Shown here: positions 15,882 to 24,623 of the stretch, in pieces | Numbering within the stretch: the first letter of the stretch is position 1 | How the letters are laid out: each line of letters opens with the position of its first letter | Source of the DNA: Lachnoclostridium sp. | Lineage (GTDB): Bacteria; Bacillota; Clostridia; Lachnospirales; Lachnospiraceae | Direction of reading: 5' to 3' | DNA length: 46,154 bases | NCBI GenBank assembly: GCA_023665475.1 | Contig: JAMPEB010000022.1 | Coordinates: forward strand, 1-46,154 | The notes under the pieces: model-generated | Seen by the model: the letters and a program-made list of their open reading frames with translations, nothing else | Databases searched by the model: none | What the model was told of the DNA's origin: nothing | Translations under genes and position numbers: made by a program

Positions 15882-16586
15882 ATGATGATGGTGGAGAAAA
15901 AAGAGATGATACAAGGCAAAAAAATGATGGCAGCGCTATTCTGCGGGATGCTTGGCTGTGTCTTTATGGGCAGCGGAGACTGGCTGATGATGTATGGAGA
16001 TGTTACCAGTCATGGCAATGTATATTGGCTGACGGAGGGTGTGGCGCAAATATCCCCGGAGAGGAACCTTTTATCTATGCTTGTGGCGTTTCCGGCAGTG
16101 ATTTTATACGGTATCGGATTGTTTGCAGTGGAGAAGTTTATCAAGCCGGATAGACCAAAGAGGATTTATCATTATCTGACAGCCTTGGGAATGCTGCCCT
16201 GGCTCTGCATTCATCTGTATGTGGTGATGATTCTGTATACTTTTGCCATGATGAGCCGTAACGGTTATGAAGCTGCCATACCTGTGGCAGAGGCGATGCG
16301 TGCCCAGTTTCTGCCGGTACTTTTTATCGGGGAGGCGATCATGGTATTGCCGTTTTTGTATTGGTTTTATTTGCAGATTTCAGCAAAAACGGTATTTCCC
16401 AAGGGGATGGCGTTTACCAATGTGCTTGTAATCTATGGCGTTTTACAGGTGGTAAAGTCTGTCCTGCCGGATTCCCCGTTCCGCATCGGATTTGCCAATG
16501 GGTTGATGAGTGAGAGCATGATTCTTTGGTTCGGAATTATGCTGGTGTGGGTGGTTTTTAGTAAAAACAGGGATATGAGCAAATAA
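15882..16586 (+). CDS. Polytopic membrane protein of unknown function
   Basis: A 234-residue integral membrane protein with about six to seven hydrophobic segments. Notable conserved-looking elements are GSGDWLMMYGDV after the first helix, and Pro-rich turns such as LGMLPWLCIHLY. It resembles small uncharacterised membrane protein families of Firmicutes, but no function can be assigned. AGGAAAGGAAC precedes the ATG. It lies 57 bases after the second hydrolase and probably ends that operon. Confidence 0.68.
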   Translation: MMMVEKKEMIQGKKMMAALFCGMLGCVFMGSGDWLMMYGDVTSHGNVYWLTEGVAQISPERNLLSMLVAFPAVILYGIGLFAVEKFIKPDRPKRIYHYLTALGMLPWLCIHLYVVMILYTFAMMSRNGYEAAIPVAEAMRAQFLPVLFIGEAIMVLPFLYWFYLQISAKTVFPKGMAFTNVLVIYGVLQVVKSVLPDSPFRIGFANGLMSESMILWFGIMLVWVVFSKNRDMSK

Positions 16587-16625
16587 GTGGTATTCCATAC
16601 AAAGTGAATTATTTTGTCAAAACGC

Positions 16626-16668
16626 TTGACAACTGTTATGTGCTGTTATATACTGTTTATTAACAGCA
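16626..16668 (+). promoter_or_regulatory. Sigma-A promoter with overlapping inverted repeat before the ABC operon
   Basis: TTGACA (16626-16631) and TATACT (16649-16654) are 17 bases apart. An inverted repeat TGCTGTTA (16641-16648) and TAACAGCA (16661-16668) straddles the -10 box, which is the layout of a repressor operator. No matching regulator gene lies in the operon. Confidence 0.68.
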
Positions 16669-16708
16669 GGACAGAGTTCTCCTGCGAACTTTATATAGGA
16701 GGATTGGT

Positions 16709-17557
16709 ATGATATTCAAAGCTGCCATGTCACAAACTGCGTTTATGCTGAAAAAAAGAGAATCCCTCTGCGTATTTTATGTGCTGTTTTTTATGGTTTT
16801 GCATAATTTTATCGGCAATGTGCTGTATTTTCAAGGTCTGGACATTTTGGTGATGGAGCAGCCGATGCAGCTGCTCCTGTTAAGCCACCTCCGCACCAAT
16901 CTGAATTCCTCAAACACACTGATGCTGATACAGATGTATCCGATTTTGGTAGTGATTCCGGCGGGCTTTTCCCTTGCGAGGGAATATCAGCGCGGCACAA
17001 GGGTATTTCTGGTTTCCCGATTAGGGAATTCTGTTTATCAAATAAGCAAATATCTGGCGGTATTTTTCACAACAATGATTATTTTTACGGTGCCTTTCTT
17101 ACTGGAGATTCTTTTAAACTGTGTGTCATTTCCCCTGTCTGCCATGGGAGATTTATTATATAGTTCAAGAACGACGGAAAGCGCATATATAGAGGGTATA
17201 AACCATTACTTTATGAAAGAGGTATATCTGTATTCGCCTTACCTATATGCTGTGCTCGGAACGCTTTTCTGGGGGGCGGTATCGGGACTGCTTGGCGTAT
17301 TCACTGCGGCGGTATCTTCCCTGATACGGGTGAAATATAATGTTTTTCTTTTCCTGCCTGTCTTCGCTCTTTTAAATCTGCCGCTCCTATTAGGGCACGG
17401 CATCCCAAGGGGCATGCCCAGCATCAAATGGTATGATTATATGCTGATTTTTAACGATGAGGTAAAAAGCATGGGTTTCTTGGCAAATGTCATAATTGTG
17501 TTAGCCCTGTTTGTGGCGGCAACTGTCTGGGCGGGCAGAAGAAAGGATGGTTTGTAA
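16709..17557 (+). CDS. ABC transporter permease, subunit 1
   Basis: A 282-residue membrane protein with about six hydrophobic segments, typical of ABC-2-type exporter permeases. After an N-terminal helix (FYVLFFMVLHNFIGNVLYF) comes a long extracytoplasmic loop, then REYQRGTRVFLVSRLGN before helix 3, a pattern seen in permeases that pair with small ATPases in peptide or antibiotic export. TATAGGAGGATT is the ribosome site. Its stop overlaps the start of the next gene by one base, and the ATPase follows, so the three form one complex. Confidence 0.75.
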   Translation: MIFKAAMSQTAFMLKKRESLCVFYVLFFMVLHNFIGNVLYFQGLDILVMEQPMQLLLLSHLRTNLNSSNTLMLIQMYPILVVIPAGFSLAREYQRGTRVFLVSRLGNSVYQISKYLAVFFTTMIIFTVPFLLEILLNCVSFPLSAMGDLLYSSRTTESAYIEGINHYFMKEVYLYSPYLYAVLGTLFWGAVSGLLGVFTAAVSSLIRVKYNVFLFLPVFALLNLPLLLGHGIPRGMPSIKWYDYMLIFNDEVKSMGFLANVIIVLALFVAATVWAGRRKDGL

Positions 17558-18384
17558 TGAAGTACAGGTATCGGTTATTATTTTGGATAGCAGCAGTGGG
17601 CGGCGTGTATCTTTCTTTGATGTACATAAATCCCTATTTTGGGACAATCACGCTTTCGGAAGCTGTTTTACAGCTGAGCGGCTCAAGGGGCGGTTTTGTG
17701 CAGGGATTTTCCTATACCGCGCTTATCTCTTTTACAATGTGCCTGTTTCCGGCATTTGTTGTTGAGGCATACGCGGGAATCCTGCTGTACCAGCATTTCT
17801 GCACGGCGAGCGTTTATGTTTTTTCGCGCTATCCCCGCCGCGTGAAATGGTATCTGGGGGAAGCCTGCCGTCTTGCCGGGGCGGTATGCATCTTTCATCT
17901 GCTTTTACTGGCAGTGGCATTGTTTGCAGCCGCTGTCCGGTATGAGTTACAGATAGACAGCGCAGGGGTAATGGTGCTGGCGTATCATTTTGCAATCCAT
18001 GCCCTGTGGACATATGCCATGACACTATTGGTCAACCTGCTTGCGGTATATTTTGGAAGCAGTACCGCATATGCACTGGTGGTTTCCGCCCAGATGGTCT
18101 GTATCGCGCTGTTAAACCTCATGGATTTTCTGGTGAAGCATTCCGGCGGCGGGCTGGCTTATGAGGATGCTGTCATATGGAACCCCATGGCTCATCTGGT
18201 GCTGGGCTGGCATGACCGCCATGTGGCAAATATCAACCCGGCAGAGGCGCCCTATGATATATGGATGGATTTGAACGGTTCCCTGATAATGTTTTTCCTG
18301 CTGGGAGCGGCACTCACATTGGCAGGGGCATTTATCATAAAAAAGCATGACATATTGGTTTCGGATTTGGAAACGGAGGTATAG
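17557..18384 (+). CDS. ABC transporter permease, subunit 2
   Basis: A 275-residue membrane protein with about six hydrophobic segments. It has the same general plan as the preceding permease (N-terminal helix, outer loop with FGTITLSEAVLQLSG, then RYPRRVKWYLGEACRL before the next helix pair). The start overlaps the upstream stop, and the ATPase gene begins 5 bases after its stop. Together they suggest a heterodimeric exporter. The cargo is unknown, with no precursor peptide or modification gene nearby. Confidence 0.75.
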   Translation: MKYRYRLLFWIAAVGGVYLSLMYINPYFGTITLSEAVLQLSGSRGGFVQGFSYTALISFTMCLFPAFVVEAYAGILLYQHFCTASVYVFSRYPRRVKWYLGEACRLAGAVCIFHLLLLAVALFAAAVRYELQIDSAGVMVLAYHFAIHALWTYAMTLLVNLLAVYFGSSTAYALVVSAQMVCIALLNLMDFLVKHSGGGLAYEDAVIWNPMAHLVLGWHDRHVANINPAEAPYDIWMDLNGSLIMFFLLGAALTLAGAFIIKKHDILVSDLETEV

Positions 18385-18389
18385 CGTAA

Positions 18390-19034
18390 ATGGAATTGGT
18401 CGCAAGCAGCATAAATAAGAAAATACGGAAAAAGGTGATACTTTCCGATGTAAGCCTCGACTTAAAAAGCGGGAATGTATATGGGGTTGTCGGCAGGAAC
18501 GGTTCGGGAAAAACCATGCTGTTCCGTGCCTTGTCGGGACTCATGGGAATTGATTCCGGCAGCATCGTGTGGGGAGGGAAAACACTGCACAAGGATTTTT
18601 CCGTACTGCCGAGTCTGGGGATTGTCATAGAAAATGCGGGTCTGTACCCTGACCTTACGGGGGTGGCGAATCTCACATATCTTGCCGGCTTAACAAAGAA
18701 AACAGGGAAGGAAGAGATTATCCGTGCCATTGCCCGCGTGGGCTTGGACCCGCAGGACAAAAGGGTATACGGCAAATATTCGCTGGGCATGAAGCAGCGC
18801 CTTGCCATCGCTCAGGCAATTATGGAAAAACCGGATGTCATTATGCTGGACGAACCGACCAATGCCCTGGATGAAACGGGTGTGGAGGAAATCCGGAGGG
18901 TTATTTTAGAGGAAAAAGAAAGGGGTGCCCTGATTCTGGTGGCAAGCCACAATAAAGAGGATATCCAGATTCTGGCGGATGAATGGTACAGAGTGGAAAA
19001 CGGTCAGGTAAGAAAGCAGGAGGCGGGCTTATGA
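18390..19034 (+). CDS. ABC transporter ATP-binding protein
   Basis: A 214-residue ATPase that powers the two permeases upstream. Walker A is GRNGSGKTMLFRA, the Q-loop region follows, the signature is a variant YSLGMKQRLA (LGMKQ replacing LSGGQ, common in bacitracin/lantibiotic-type exporters), and Walker B is VIMLDEPTNALDE with an H-loop at VASHNKED. It is shorter than average because the C-terminal regulatory part is missing. GGAGG lies about 10 bases before the ATG. The stop overlaps the next start as ATGA. Confidence 0.88.
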   Translation: MELVASSINKKIRKKVILSDVSLDLKSGNVYGVVGRNGSGKTMLFRALSGLMGIDSGSIVWGGKTLHKDFSVLPSLGIVIENAGLYPDLTGVANLTYLAGLTKKTGKEEIIRAIARVGLDPQDKRVYGKYSLGMKQRLAIAQAIMEKPDVIMLDEPTNALDETGVEEIRRVILEEKERGALILVASHNKEDIQILADEWYRVENGQVRKQEAGL

Positions 19035-19759
19035 GGCGGAAGCTGTTATGGTTCTTTACCGCAGGGGTATTTATGGCGGCAATGGTGTTTGGCATGGTGA
19101 AAAAACAGACCTATAAGAATCTGGTGGCACAGGAAAATTATCTGGAGCAGCTTTATGTTGCCGAATTATCGGAAGACCTTACAGAGCGTGCCTGTGCTGC
19201 CATGTCCAGGAGCCTGCCCGATGCAGCCATAATTCTAAGGGTGGAAGCGGTTGGGGAAATCGAGCATTTGTACCGCGGGGACAGGCAGAAGGTAGTGATA
19301 AAGGAAGTATATGCAGGCAGTGAATTGGAAAAGGGGAAAGAAATGTATATTGTTTCCGACCATTGGCACTTATCTTTAAAGCCGACTAATGAATCTGATG
19401 GATACGATAGATGGGTTGATAGCATCCAAAGGGGATTTGTAAACATCATGGAGGTCGGGACGGAATATCTGGTGTTTGGGGAAGCGGTAACTGAGGACAG
19501 GAGAACGGGCGAACCGGCAGTTAAGCTGTATGATGATTTTTTTATTGCTCCCGTGTTTTCCTATGAGGGGCATCCGAATGTGATAGTCCCTATATCGGAG
19601 GATGATGTCGGTATCTATGGTACCGCTGTTCCGTATAAGGATGTGAAGGATAATGAGTTTTTTGCCACATCGGAAAAAGGCATGCAGATGATGGAAGACT
19701 TGAAAAGCCGGATGTTAGCTTTATATCCCGGAGAAATCAAGCCCTCTTATTCACGGTAG
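19031..19759 (+). CDS. Membrane-anchored extracytoplasmic protein, unknown
   Basis: A 242-residue protein beginning MRRKLLWFFTAGVFMAAMVFG, a single N-terminal signal-anchor helix, followed by a soluble outer domain rich in beta-strand patterns. No family was recognised. Translation is coupled to the ATPase by an ATGA overlap (start 19031, upstream stop 19032-19034), which makes it an accessory subunit of the exporter. A start 48 bases earlier is possible but lies inside the ATPase without a ribosome site. Its 3' end overlaps the convergent gene by 13 bases. Confidence 0.7.
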   Translation: MRRKLLWFFTAGVFMAAMVFGMVKKQTYKNLVAQENYLEQLYVAELSEDLTERACAAMSRSLPDAAIILRVEAVGEIEHLYRGDRQKVVIKEVYAGSELEKGKEMYIVSDHWHLSLKPTNESDGYDRWVDSIQRGFVNIMEVGTEYLVFGEAVTEDRRTGEPAVKLYDDFFIAPVFSYEGHPNVIVPISEDDVGIYGTAVPYKDVKDNEFFATSEKGMQMMEDLKSRMLALYPGEIKPSYSR

Positions 19760-20355
19760 GTTATGAAGAATTTATCGGGGTCCCGGTGATACCGATGACA
19801 GCCGGTTCCTGCATAGACCTTCTCAAAAGCGGGAGCTTTTATGAGAATACGCCTGTCAACATTCGGTAGGTCCAACATCAGTGCGCGGGGAATGTGAAGG
19901 TGGTATGTATGGTTGAGCCTTTCGATAAATTTCGAGAGATTTGTCCACCCTTCACTGTCCGTGATATCGTCAAAGCCGCCCTCTTTCAGTTTTTCCGCTA
20001 CGAAATCCGGAAGGTCGACACGGGCATCGTGGAGCTGTTTCAGCACATCCCGCTTGATGCTTTCGTCCTCAAAGGGCGTTTTTTTGTTGCCGGAGCCCCA
20101 CAGCCACTGTTTGTCCAAAATGGCATCGGCAATCTCCCTTAAAGTATCCAGATCTTTGGTTTCCAAGGTGCACATGCCATAGCTTGATTCGTCTATCCAT
20201 TCTTTGTCAGACCGTGCTATCTTGCCTAAACTTGATGTTACTGTCACCGCCAGATGGTTTCTTGCTTTGTCATAGTCTATGTAAACATCGCAGTCCGCGG
20301 TGTCAAAAACAACATGCTCCACTTTGATGCGGTATTTCGATTTATTGTTTGGCAT
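19747..20355 (-). CDS. Hypothetical protein, 202 residues
   Basis: A soluble, highly charged protein without signal peptide or membrane segment. It starts MPNNKSKYRIKVEHVVFDTAD, has a central part with DLDTLREIADAILDKQWLWG, and ends FFITYRE. No family was recognised. It follows the long repeat protein gene by 25 bases on the same strand, so the two are probably one operon. Its 3' end overlaps the end of the exporter operon by 13 bases, so the two transcripts converge without an obvious terminator. Confidence 0.62.
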   Translation of the reverse strand: MPNNKSKYRIKVEHVVFDTADCDVYIDYDKARNHLAVTVTSSLGKIARSDKEWIDESSYGMCTLETKDLDTLREIADAILDKQWLWGSGNKKTPFEDESIKRDVLKQLHDARVDLPDFVAEKLKEGGFDDITDSEGWTNLSKFIERLNHTYHLHIPRALMLDLPNVDRRILIKAPAFEKVYAGTGCHRYHRDPDKFFITYRE

Positions 20356-20380
20356 CTCTTTTCATTCCTCCTGCTAGATT

Positions 20381-22420
20381 TCAAAATAAATATTTTTCCA
20401 CTGCTTCCAAAGCGCTTTCACCAAGGGTTTCCAGAACGAATTTTCTGCCGAGAAGGAGATAAGCGCGGAGCGCATAAGCGGTTGCCTCGGTTTTTCTGCC
20501 CTGTTTGCGGAGTATGGTCGTTATGCCGAGAAGAACCATAGCATTTTTGTTTCCGTTTTTGCAGTCGTATGCTTTCATTATGCAGTCGTATGCGCTTCCA
20601 AAATCATACGCTTCGAGGTAGATATTCGCTTTCAGGAAATAAAGATATGCCGCTTCCTCGTAGACTTCCGGCGCTTCTTTAAACGCCTTGAAAGCCGCGT
20701 CTATTCCTTCCAGACGCTCTTCGGTATCGCCCTGTGCGTATTTTTGATAGATTCGCAGCGCCTTCGCGGCAGTTCTTTTGCGCCTCGCGACCGCTTTTTT
20801 CTGCTCCTGCGCCTGCTCTTTATTCCGCATCTCCGGATGTGAAAACACAAATTCCGGCTTGACTCTGTTGTAGTGATTGTCATACCACAGGTATCTTTCG
20901 GGGAGAACCTCCCAGCCTTTGCCGTCGGTTTCCTTGTCCGCAAACAAAAAGCACATCTCCGCGATATCCCGATACCCCAGATCGTATAGAATCTTTCCTA
21001 CAAGTATATTTGTTTTTGCGCGGTTAGACTTCTTTCCGAAGTCATCCATAACATACAATAATTTCGATAATTTCGCCGCGGTGCGGTATGCCTTACGCCT
21101 ATGGCAGTATCGGATGATTTCATACATCAGCTCGTAAGCGCCTTCGGCACGGCATTCCGGGGCTTTCAGGGCGTTCCATTTATACAGCGGCGGGGCAAGT
21201 TCTTCCAGCAATACCGCATAATCGTCGTCCGACATGAAGCATCGCCGATGAATCATGAGATCGTCTAATATCATTCCCATGATATCCGTTATGCTTTCCA
21301 GAAGATAGCTGCGGAACACATAAAGATGCGCCTCGTTGATTCTGCCCATTTTGCCGAGTATGAGTGCCCTGAAGAGAAGGATTCTACCGTTTTGGCTGCC
21401 GTTTTTGCAGTCGTAGGCTGCTTTTATACAGTTATATGCTGTGTTGATATTGTTATTTTTAAAATAGACATTCGCCGCCATGAAGTAAAGATATGCCGCT
21501 GCCTCATAATTCTCCGGTTCCTCCGTGAACACCTTAAGAGCGGTATTGACTCCTTTCTGTCTTTCCTTAAGGTCGCCACCTTCGTACTCCTTGTAGATAT
21601 CCAGCGCTTTTCCGCCAAGTTCTTTGCGCTCATCATCCCGCTTTTTGGAGTCGAGCAGCGCCTTTTGTTTTTCCAAAGCTTTATCGGATATTTTCAGCCT
21701 TGTTTCCTGTAGCAGTAAGGAGTGATATTGCTCCGGAATGTCCTTTAGGCATTGGCCATCGGTATCCTCACCCGCGAACAGGAAGCATCTCTTTGCAGCT
21801 TCCATATATCCCAGTTCATACAAAATCTTCCCCATAAGCAGAAATGTTTTGACAAGGTTAGGCATCTTTTTTTGTTCGTCGGCAATGTACAGAAGTCCCG
21901 CCAATTTCAACGCGGTGTGGTACGCCTTATGTTCATAACACTGCCGGACGATTTCGTACACCAGCGCGTAAGCGCCTTTGGAACGGCACTTCGGGACTTT
22001 TAAGGCTCTCCATTTGTCCAGCGGTTCCAGAAAACTGTCCATCAATTTCCCATAGTCTTCCTCAGATAATTCATCAAGCTCGTCCATAAGCATTCCCATG
22101 ATATCCGCTGCATGTTCGTCGGCGCCGTACTTCCATATCATTTTGTCTCTTTGTCTTCCCACTGTTGCGAACAACAAAATATCAATGGTCCGCCTGAACT
22201 CATTCGGCAGATAAGCTCCAAAATAGGAGAGCATACTAATTGCGGAATACATTTTATCATAGGCTTTTGTTTTTGGTGCGGGATTGCAGTGCATAAGTCC
22301 GTATTTATCCACGACCGCGTTGTATTCCTCCACAGCCTCCTCTATCCTTGCTCCGATATCCGTCTCCGTAAAGTCTTCTGCTTCAAAGGGGATACACAGT
22401 GCCGATTTATCCTTTTTCAT
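20381..22420 (-). CDS. TPR-like helical repeat protein with internal duplication
   Basis: A 679-residue soluble protein made almost only of helical repeats of the TPR/SEL1 kind. It consists of two homologous halves. In the first, MGMLMDELDELSEEDYGKLM, then KWRALKVPKCRSKGAYAL, then GKILYELGYMEAAKRCFLF. In the second, MGMILDDLMIHRRCF, then KWNALKAPECRAEGAYEL, then GKILYDLGYRDIAEMCFLF. Each half ends in a run of ALRIYQKYAQGD-type helices. No catalytic motif or export signal is visible, so it is likely a scaffold or regulator. The only operon partner is the 202-residue hypothetical protein. Two AT-rich palindromes lie just upstream. Confidence 0.68.
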   Translation of the reverse strand: MKKDKSALCIPFEAEDFTETDIGARIEEAVEEYNAVVDKYGLMHCNPAPKTKAYDKMYSAISMLSYFGAYLPNEFRRTIDILLFATVGRQRDKMIWKYGADEHAADIMGMLMDELDELSEEDYGKLMDSFLEPLDKWRALKVPKCRSKGAYALVYEIVRQCYEHKAYHTALKLAGLLYIADEQKKMPNLVKTFLLMGKILYELGYMEAAKRCFLFAGEDTDGQCLKDIPEQYHSLLLQETRLKISDKALEKQKALLDSKKRDDERKELGGKALDIYKEYEGGDLKERQKGVNTALKVFTEEPENYEAAAYLYFMAANVYFKNNNINTAYNCIKAAYDCKNGSQNGRILLFRALILGKMGRINEAHLYVFRSYLLESITDIMGMILDDLMIHRRCFMSDDDYAVLLEELAPPLYKWNALKAPECRAEGAYELMYEIIRYCHRRKAYRTAAKLSKLLYVMDDFGKKSNRAKTNILVGKILYDLGYRDIAEMCFLFADKETDGKGWEVLPERYLWYDNHYNRVKPEFVFSHPEMRNKEQAQEQKKAVARRKRTAAKALRIYQKYAQGDTEERLEGIDAAFKAFKEAPEVYEEAAYLYFLKANIYLEAYDFGSAYDCIMKAYDCKNGNKNAMVLLGITTILRKQGRKTEATAYALRAYLLLGRKFVLETLGESALEAVEKYLF

Positions 22421-22444
22421 TTACGGGCCCTACCTTTCACTATT

Positions 22445-22501
22445 ATATATTATATCGCCATATAATATATGGGAAATCACATATTATCAATTTGATAATA
22501 T
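22445..22501. promoter_or_regulatory. Two AT-rich palindromes upstream of the repeat-protein gene
   Basis: The first (22445-22470) is an 11-bp perfect inverted repeat ATATATTATAT around CGCC. The second (22481-22501) is ATATTATCAA, one T, then TTGATAATAT, a perfect 10-bp inverted repeat. Both lie in the space between the divergent repeat-protein gene and spoIIIA operon and have the size of operator sites. No regulator can be named. Confidence 0.45.
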
Positions 22502-22584
22502 CTTTACTGCCCTTATCATACTTTCGTTTTGGCAATATGTCAAGAGCCGTTTAAACTTTTTTGAAAAATAAAATCTAAAATCAG

Positions 22585-22613
22585 GTCATATCTCGGACAA
22601 GGCTTCATATATA
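22585..22613 (+). promoter_or_regulatory. Sigma-E-like promoter of the spoIIIA operon
   Basis: GTCATATC (22585-22592), 13 bases, then CATATATA (22606-22613). This agrees well with the mother-cell sigma-E pattern (about KMATATT and CATACAxT) and lies 68 bases before spoIIIAA, which is known to be sigma-E controlled in Bacillus. Confidence 0.7.
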
Positions 22614-22680
22614 TAGGGTATCAGAGTTGACTTGCCCGCATGGTATTTGGACCGGCAGGCGGCGGAAAGGTATGTACAAA

Positions 22681-23676
22681 ATGAAAGAGGATTTGCTGCA
22701 ATTATTCCCGGAAAAGAAACGGGCGTTCTGGAAAAAGGCGGCGTCACAGCAGGATTTGATAGAAGAAATCCGTCTGAGGGCAGGAAAGCCCATATGTATC
22801 CGTAAGGGCGGAAGGGAATGGTATCTGGATGCACAGGGAAATTTTCTGGAAGGACAGTTTGGAGCCTGCGGCATCAACGAGGAGGAGATGGAAGCAATGC
22901 TTCAGCATATCTGCCATTATTCCCTTTATGCCTTTGAAGATGAGCTGAAACAGGGATTTATCACGGTTGCAGGAGGACATCGCATCGGTCTGGCGGGGCA
23001 GACGGTTTTAAATGACGATGGCAGTGTGCGCACCATAAAGCATATTTATTATATGAATATCCGCGTTTCCCATCAGATAAAAGGGGCGGCGGACGGTATC
23101 ATGCCTTGTCTGTATCAGGGAAATACCGTAAAAAATACGCTGATTATCTCTCCGCCCGGATGTGGAAAAACCACACTTTTGCGGGATATGGTGCGTCAGA
23201 TATCCGATGGGAGCAGGGAGCATCCCGGACTGTGCGTGGGGCTGGTGGACGAGCGCTCGGAGATTGCCGGCTCTTATCTGGGGCATCCCCAGAATGATGT
23301 GGGTATGAGGACGGATGTGCTGGATGCCTGTCCGAAGGTGAAGGGGATGCTGATGCTGCTTCGCTCCATGGCGCCGCAGGTCATTGCGGTGGACGAACTG
23401 GGTGGGGAGGAAGATATGAAAGCTCTTCATGTGGCGGCATCCTGTGGCAGCAAAATGCTTGCTACCGTACATGGGGAAAATATGGAGGACGCGGCGGGGC
23501 GTCTTGGCAGGGAGGAATTTACCGGGAATGGTTTGTTTGATTTATTTCTGGTATTGTCCAGAAAAAACGGAGAACCGACAATTTCGGATATTTTGAAAAG
23601 GGAGGAAGTACATGCTTCGTATAGTGGGAGGAATCATGATTCTTTCGGGCTGCTTCGGAATAGGAGTCTGGTATAG
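22681..23676 (+). CDS. spoIIIAA: Stage III sporulation protein AA (ATPase)
   Basis: A 331-residue cytoplasmic ATPase related to type II/IV secretion ATPases. It works in the mother cell as the motor-like part of the SpoIIIA-SpoIIQ channel needed for late sigma-G activity in the forespore. Walker A is ISPPGCGKTTLLRDMV, the Walker B region is QVIAVDELGGEEDM, and the early RLRAGKPICIRK segment is typical. The frame is open from a TTG at 22627, but GGAAAGG lies 9 bases before the ATG at 22681. Its end overlaps spoIIIAB by 65 bases in another frame, more than usual, with a C-terminal tail (GRNHDSFGLLRNRSLV) that looks unconserved. Confidence 0.95.
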   Translation: MKEDLLQLFPEKKRAFWKKAASQQDLIEEIRLRAGKPICIRKGGREWYLDAQGNFLEGQFGACGINEEEMEAMLQHICHYSLYAFEDELKQGFITVAGGHRIGLAGQTVLNDDGSVRTIKHIYYMNIRVSHQIKGAADGIMPCLYQGNTVKNTLIISPPGCGKTTLLRDMVRQISDGSREHPGLCVGLVDERSEIAGSYLGHPQNDVGMRTDVLDACPKVKGMLMLLRSMAPQVIAVDELGGEEDMKALHVAASCGSKMLATVHGENMEDAAGRLGREEFTGNGLFDLFLVLSRKNGEPTISDILKREEVHASYSGRNHDSFGLLRNRSLV

Positions 23677-24130
23677 GCAGCAGTTTCGCGAGCGGGCAAA
23701 ACTGCTTCGCCGGATGGGGGAAATATTGGATATGCTGATGAGCGAGATACGGTATGGAAAATCCACCCTGCCGGAATGCTGCAGACAGATTGGAGAGCAG
23801 GCCGGGGAACCTTTTGGAAAGTGCCTGATACATATTTATGAGGAAATGAAGAAAAATACAGGGGCAGGTTTTGGACAGGTTTTTTCAAAGCATATGGGGC
23901 AGTGTCTGGAACAGCTTCCTTTGACAAAATCGGACAAGGAATTGTTTTTAAGATTTGCGGAAAAGAGCAGTTTTGCGGATGGCGCCATGCAGTTAAAATG
24001 GATGGAGCAAAGCCGGGAAAAGCTGGGACAGACGGTGAATGTTCTGGAGCGGGAAACGGAGGCAAAAGGCAGAATTGCGGTGGGATTGGGCACTATGTGC
24101 GGGCTGCTGTTTATTCTCATATTGTTATAG
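23612..24130 (+). CDS. spoIIIAB: Stage III sporulation protein AB
   Basis: A 172-residue membrane-anchored protein with a GspF-like fold. It has an N-terminal helix (MLRIVGGIMILSGCFGIGVWY), a cytoplasmic helical domain (MLMSEIRYGKSTLPECCRQI) and a C-terminal transmembrane helix (GLGTMCGLLFILIL). The length is normal for the family. GGGAGG lies directly upstream of the ATG inside spoIIIAA. The reading frame is intact; the MITE-like element begins just after its stop codon. Confidence 0.94.
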   Translation: MLRIVGGIMILSGCFGIGVWYRQQFRERAKLLRRMGEILDMLMSEIRYGKSTLPECCRQIGEQAGEPFGKCLIHIYEEMKKNTGAGFGQVFSKHMGQCLEQLPLTKSDKELFLRFAEKSSFADGAMQLKWMEQSREKLGQTVNVLERETEAKGRIAVGLGTMCGLLFILILL

Positions 24131-24138
24131 AATCCTCA

Positions 24139-24371
24139 TATATACCAGAATAGGCATTTGCGAAACTCTAGTTTTTGTAGAGTGTCGTTGTGCAAATTGC
24201 ACATTCCACCGCAGACGCGCTCTCGCTCCGTGAAAAACGCAGTGGTACATAAGATGCTAAAGTACAGCATCTAAGTACCAGCGTTTTTCAAGGGTCTGCT
24301 TGTGGAACATGCAATCTGCCCAACTCGGTTTATGAAAGTTTAAGTTTCACAAATACCTATATACCAGAATA
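24139..24371. mobile_element. MITE-like insertion between spoIIIAB and spoIIIAC
   Basis: A 205-bp element (24153-24357) with 15-bp imperfect terminal inverted repeats (GGCATTTGCGAAACT and AGTTTCACAAATACC) is bounded by a 14-bp direct repeat, TATATACCAGAATA, at 24139-24152 and 24358-24371. The inside folds almost end to end: ATTGCACATTCCAC with GTGGAACATGCAAT, GCAGAC with GTCTGC, TGAAAAACGC with GCGTTTTTCA, TGGTAC with GTACCA, AGATGCT with AGCATCT. It encodes no protein. The target duplication is unusually long. It splits the spoIIIA operon without breaking a gene. Confidence 0.88.
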
Positions 24372-24396
24372 ACGAAAGGAAAACGGTGGGCTGAGC

Positions 24397-24591
24397 ATGG
24401 GAGTAAGTCTGATTTTCAAAATAGCGGCGGTGGGAATTTTAGTGACAATCTTAAATCAGGTTTTGAAACACAGCGGAAGGGAAGAGCAGGCTTTTCTGGT
24501 GAGTCTTGCGGGGCTGCTTCTGGTGCTTACCTGGATTGTGCCTTATATTTATGATTTATTCAGTACCGTGCAGACGCTTTTTTCATTTTAA
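24397..24591 (+). CDS. spoIIIAC: Stage III sporulation protein AC
   Basis: A 64-residue membrane protein with two transmembrane helices (ISLIFK-type start MGVSLIFKIAAVGILVTIL, and FLVSLAGLLLVLTWIVPYI), the standard size for the family. It carries the typical NQVLKHSGREEQAF loop. The ribosome-site region (GAAAGGAAAACGGTGGG) lies right after the distal target duplication of the MITE-like element, so the insertion is very near its translation start. Confidence 0.95.
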   Translation: MGVSLIFKIAAVGILVTILNQVLKHSGREEQAFLVSLAGLLLVLTWIVPYIYDLFSTVQTLFSF

Positions 24592-24623
24592 ATCTGAATT
24601 GTGGTTTCATATAGGGGGATTTT

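Noticed and set aside
23612..23676. Frameshift in spoIIIAA suggested by its 65-base overlap with spoIIIAB
   Set aside because: Both frames are intact at the expected protein lengths, and a good ribosome site for spoIIIAB lies inside spoIIIAA; the overlap is long but plausible.
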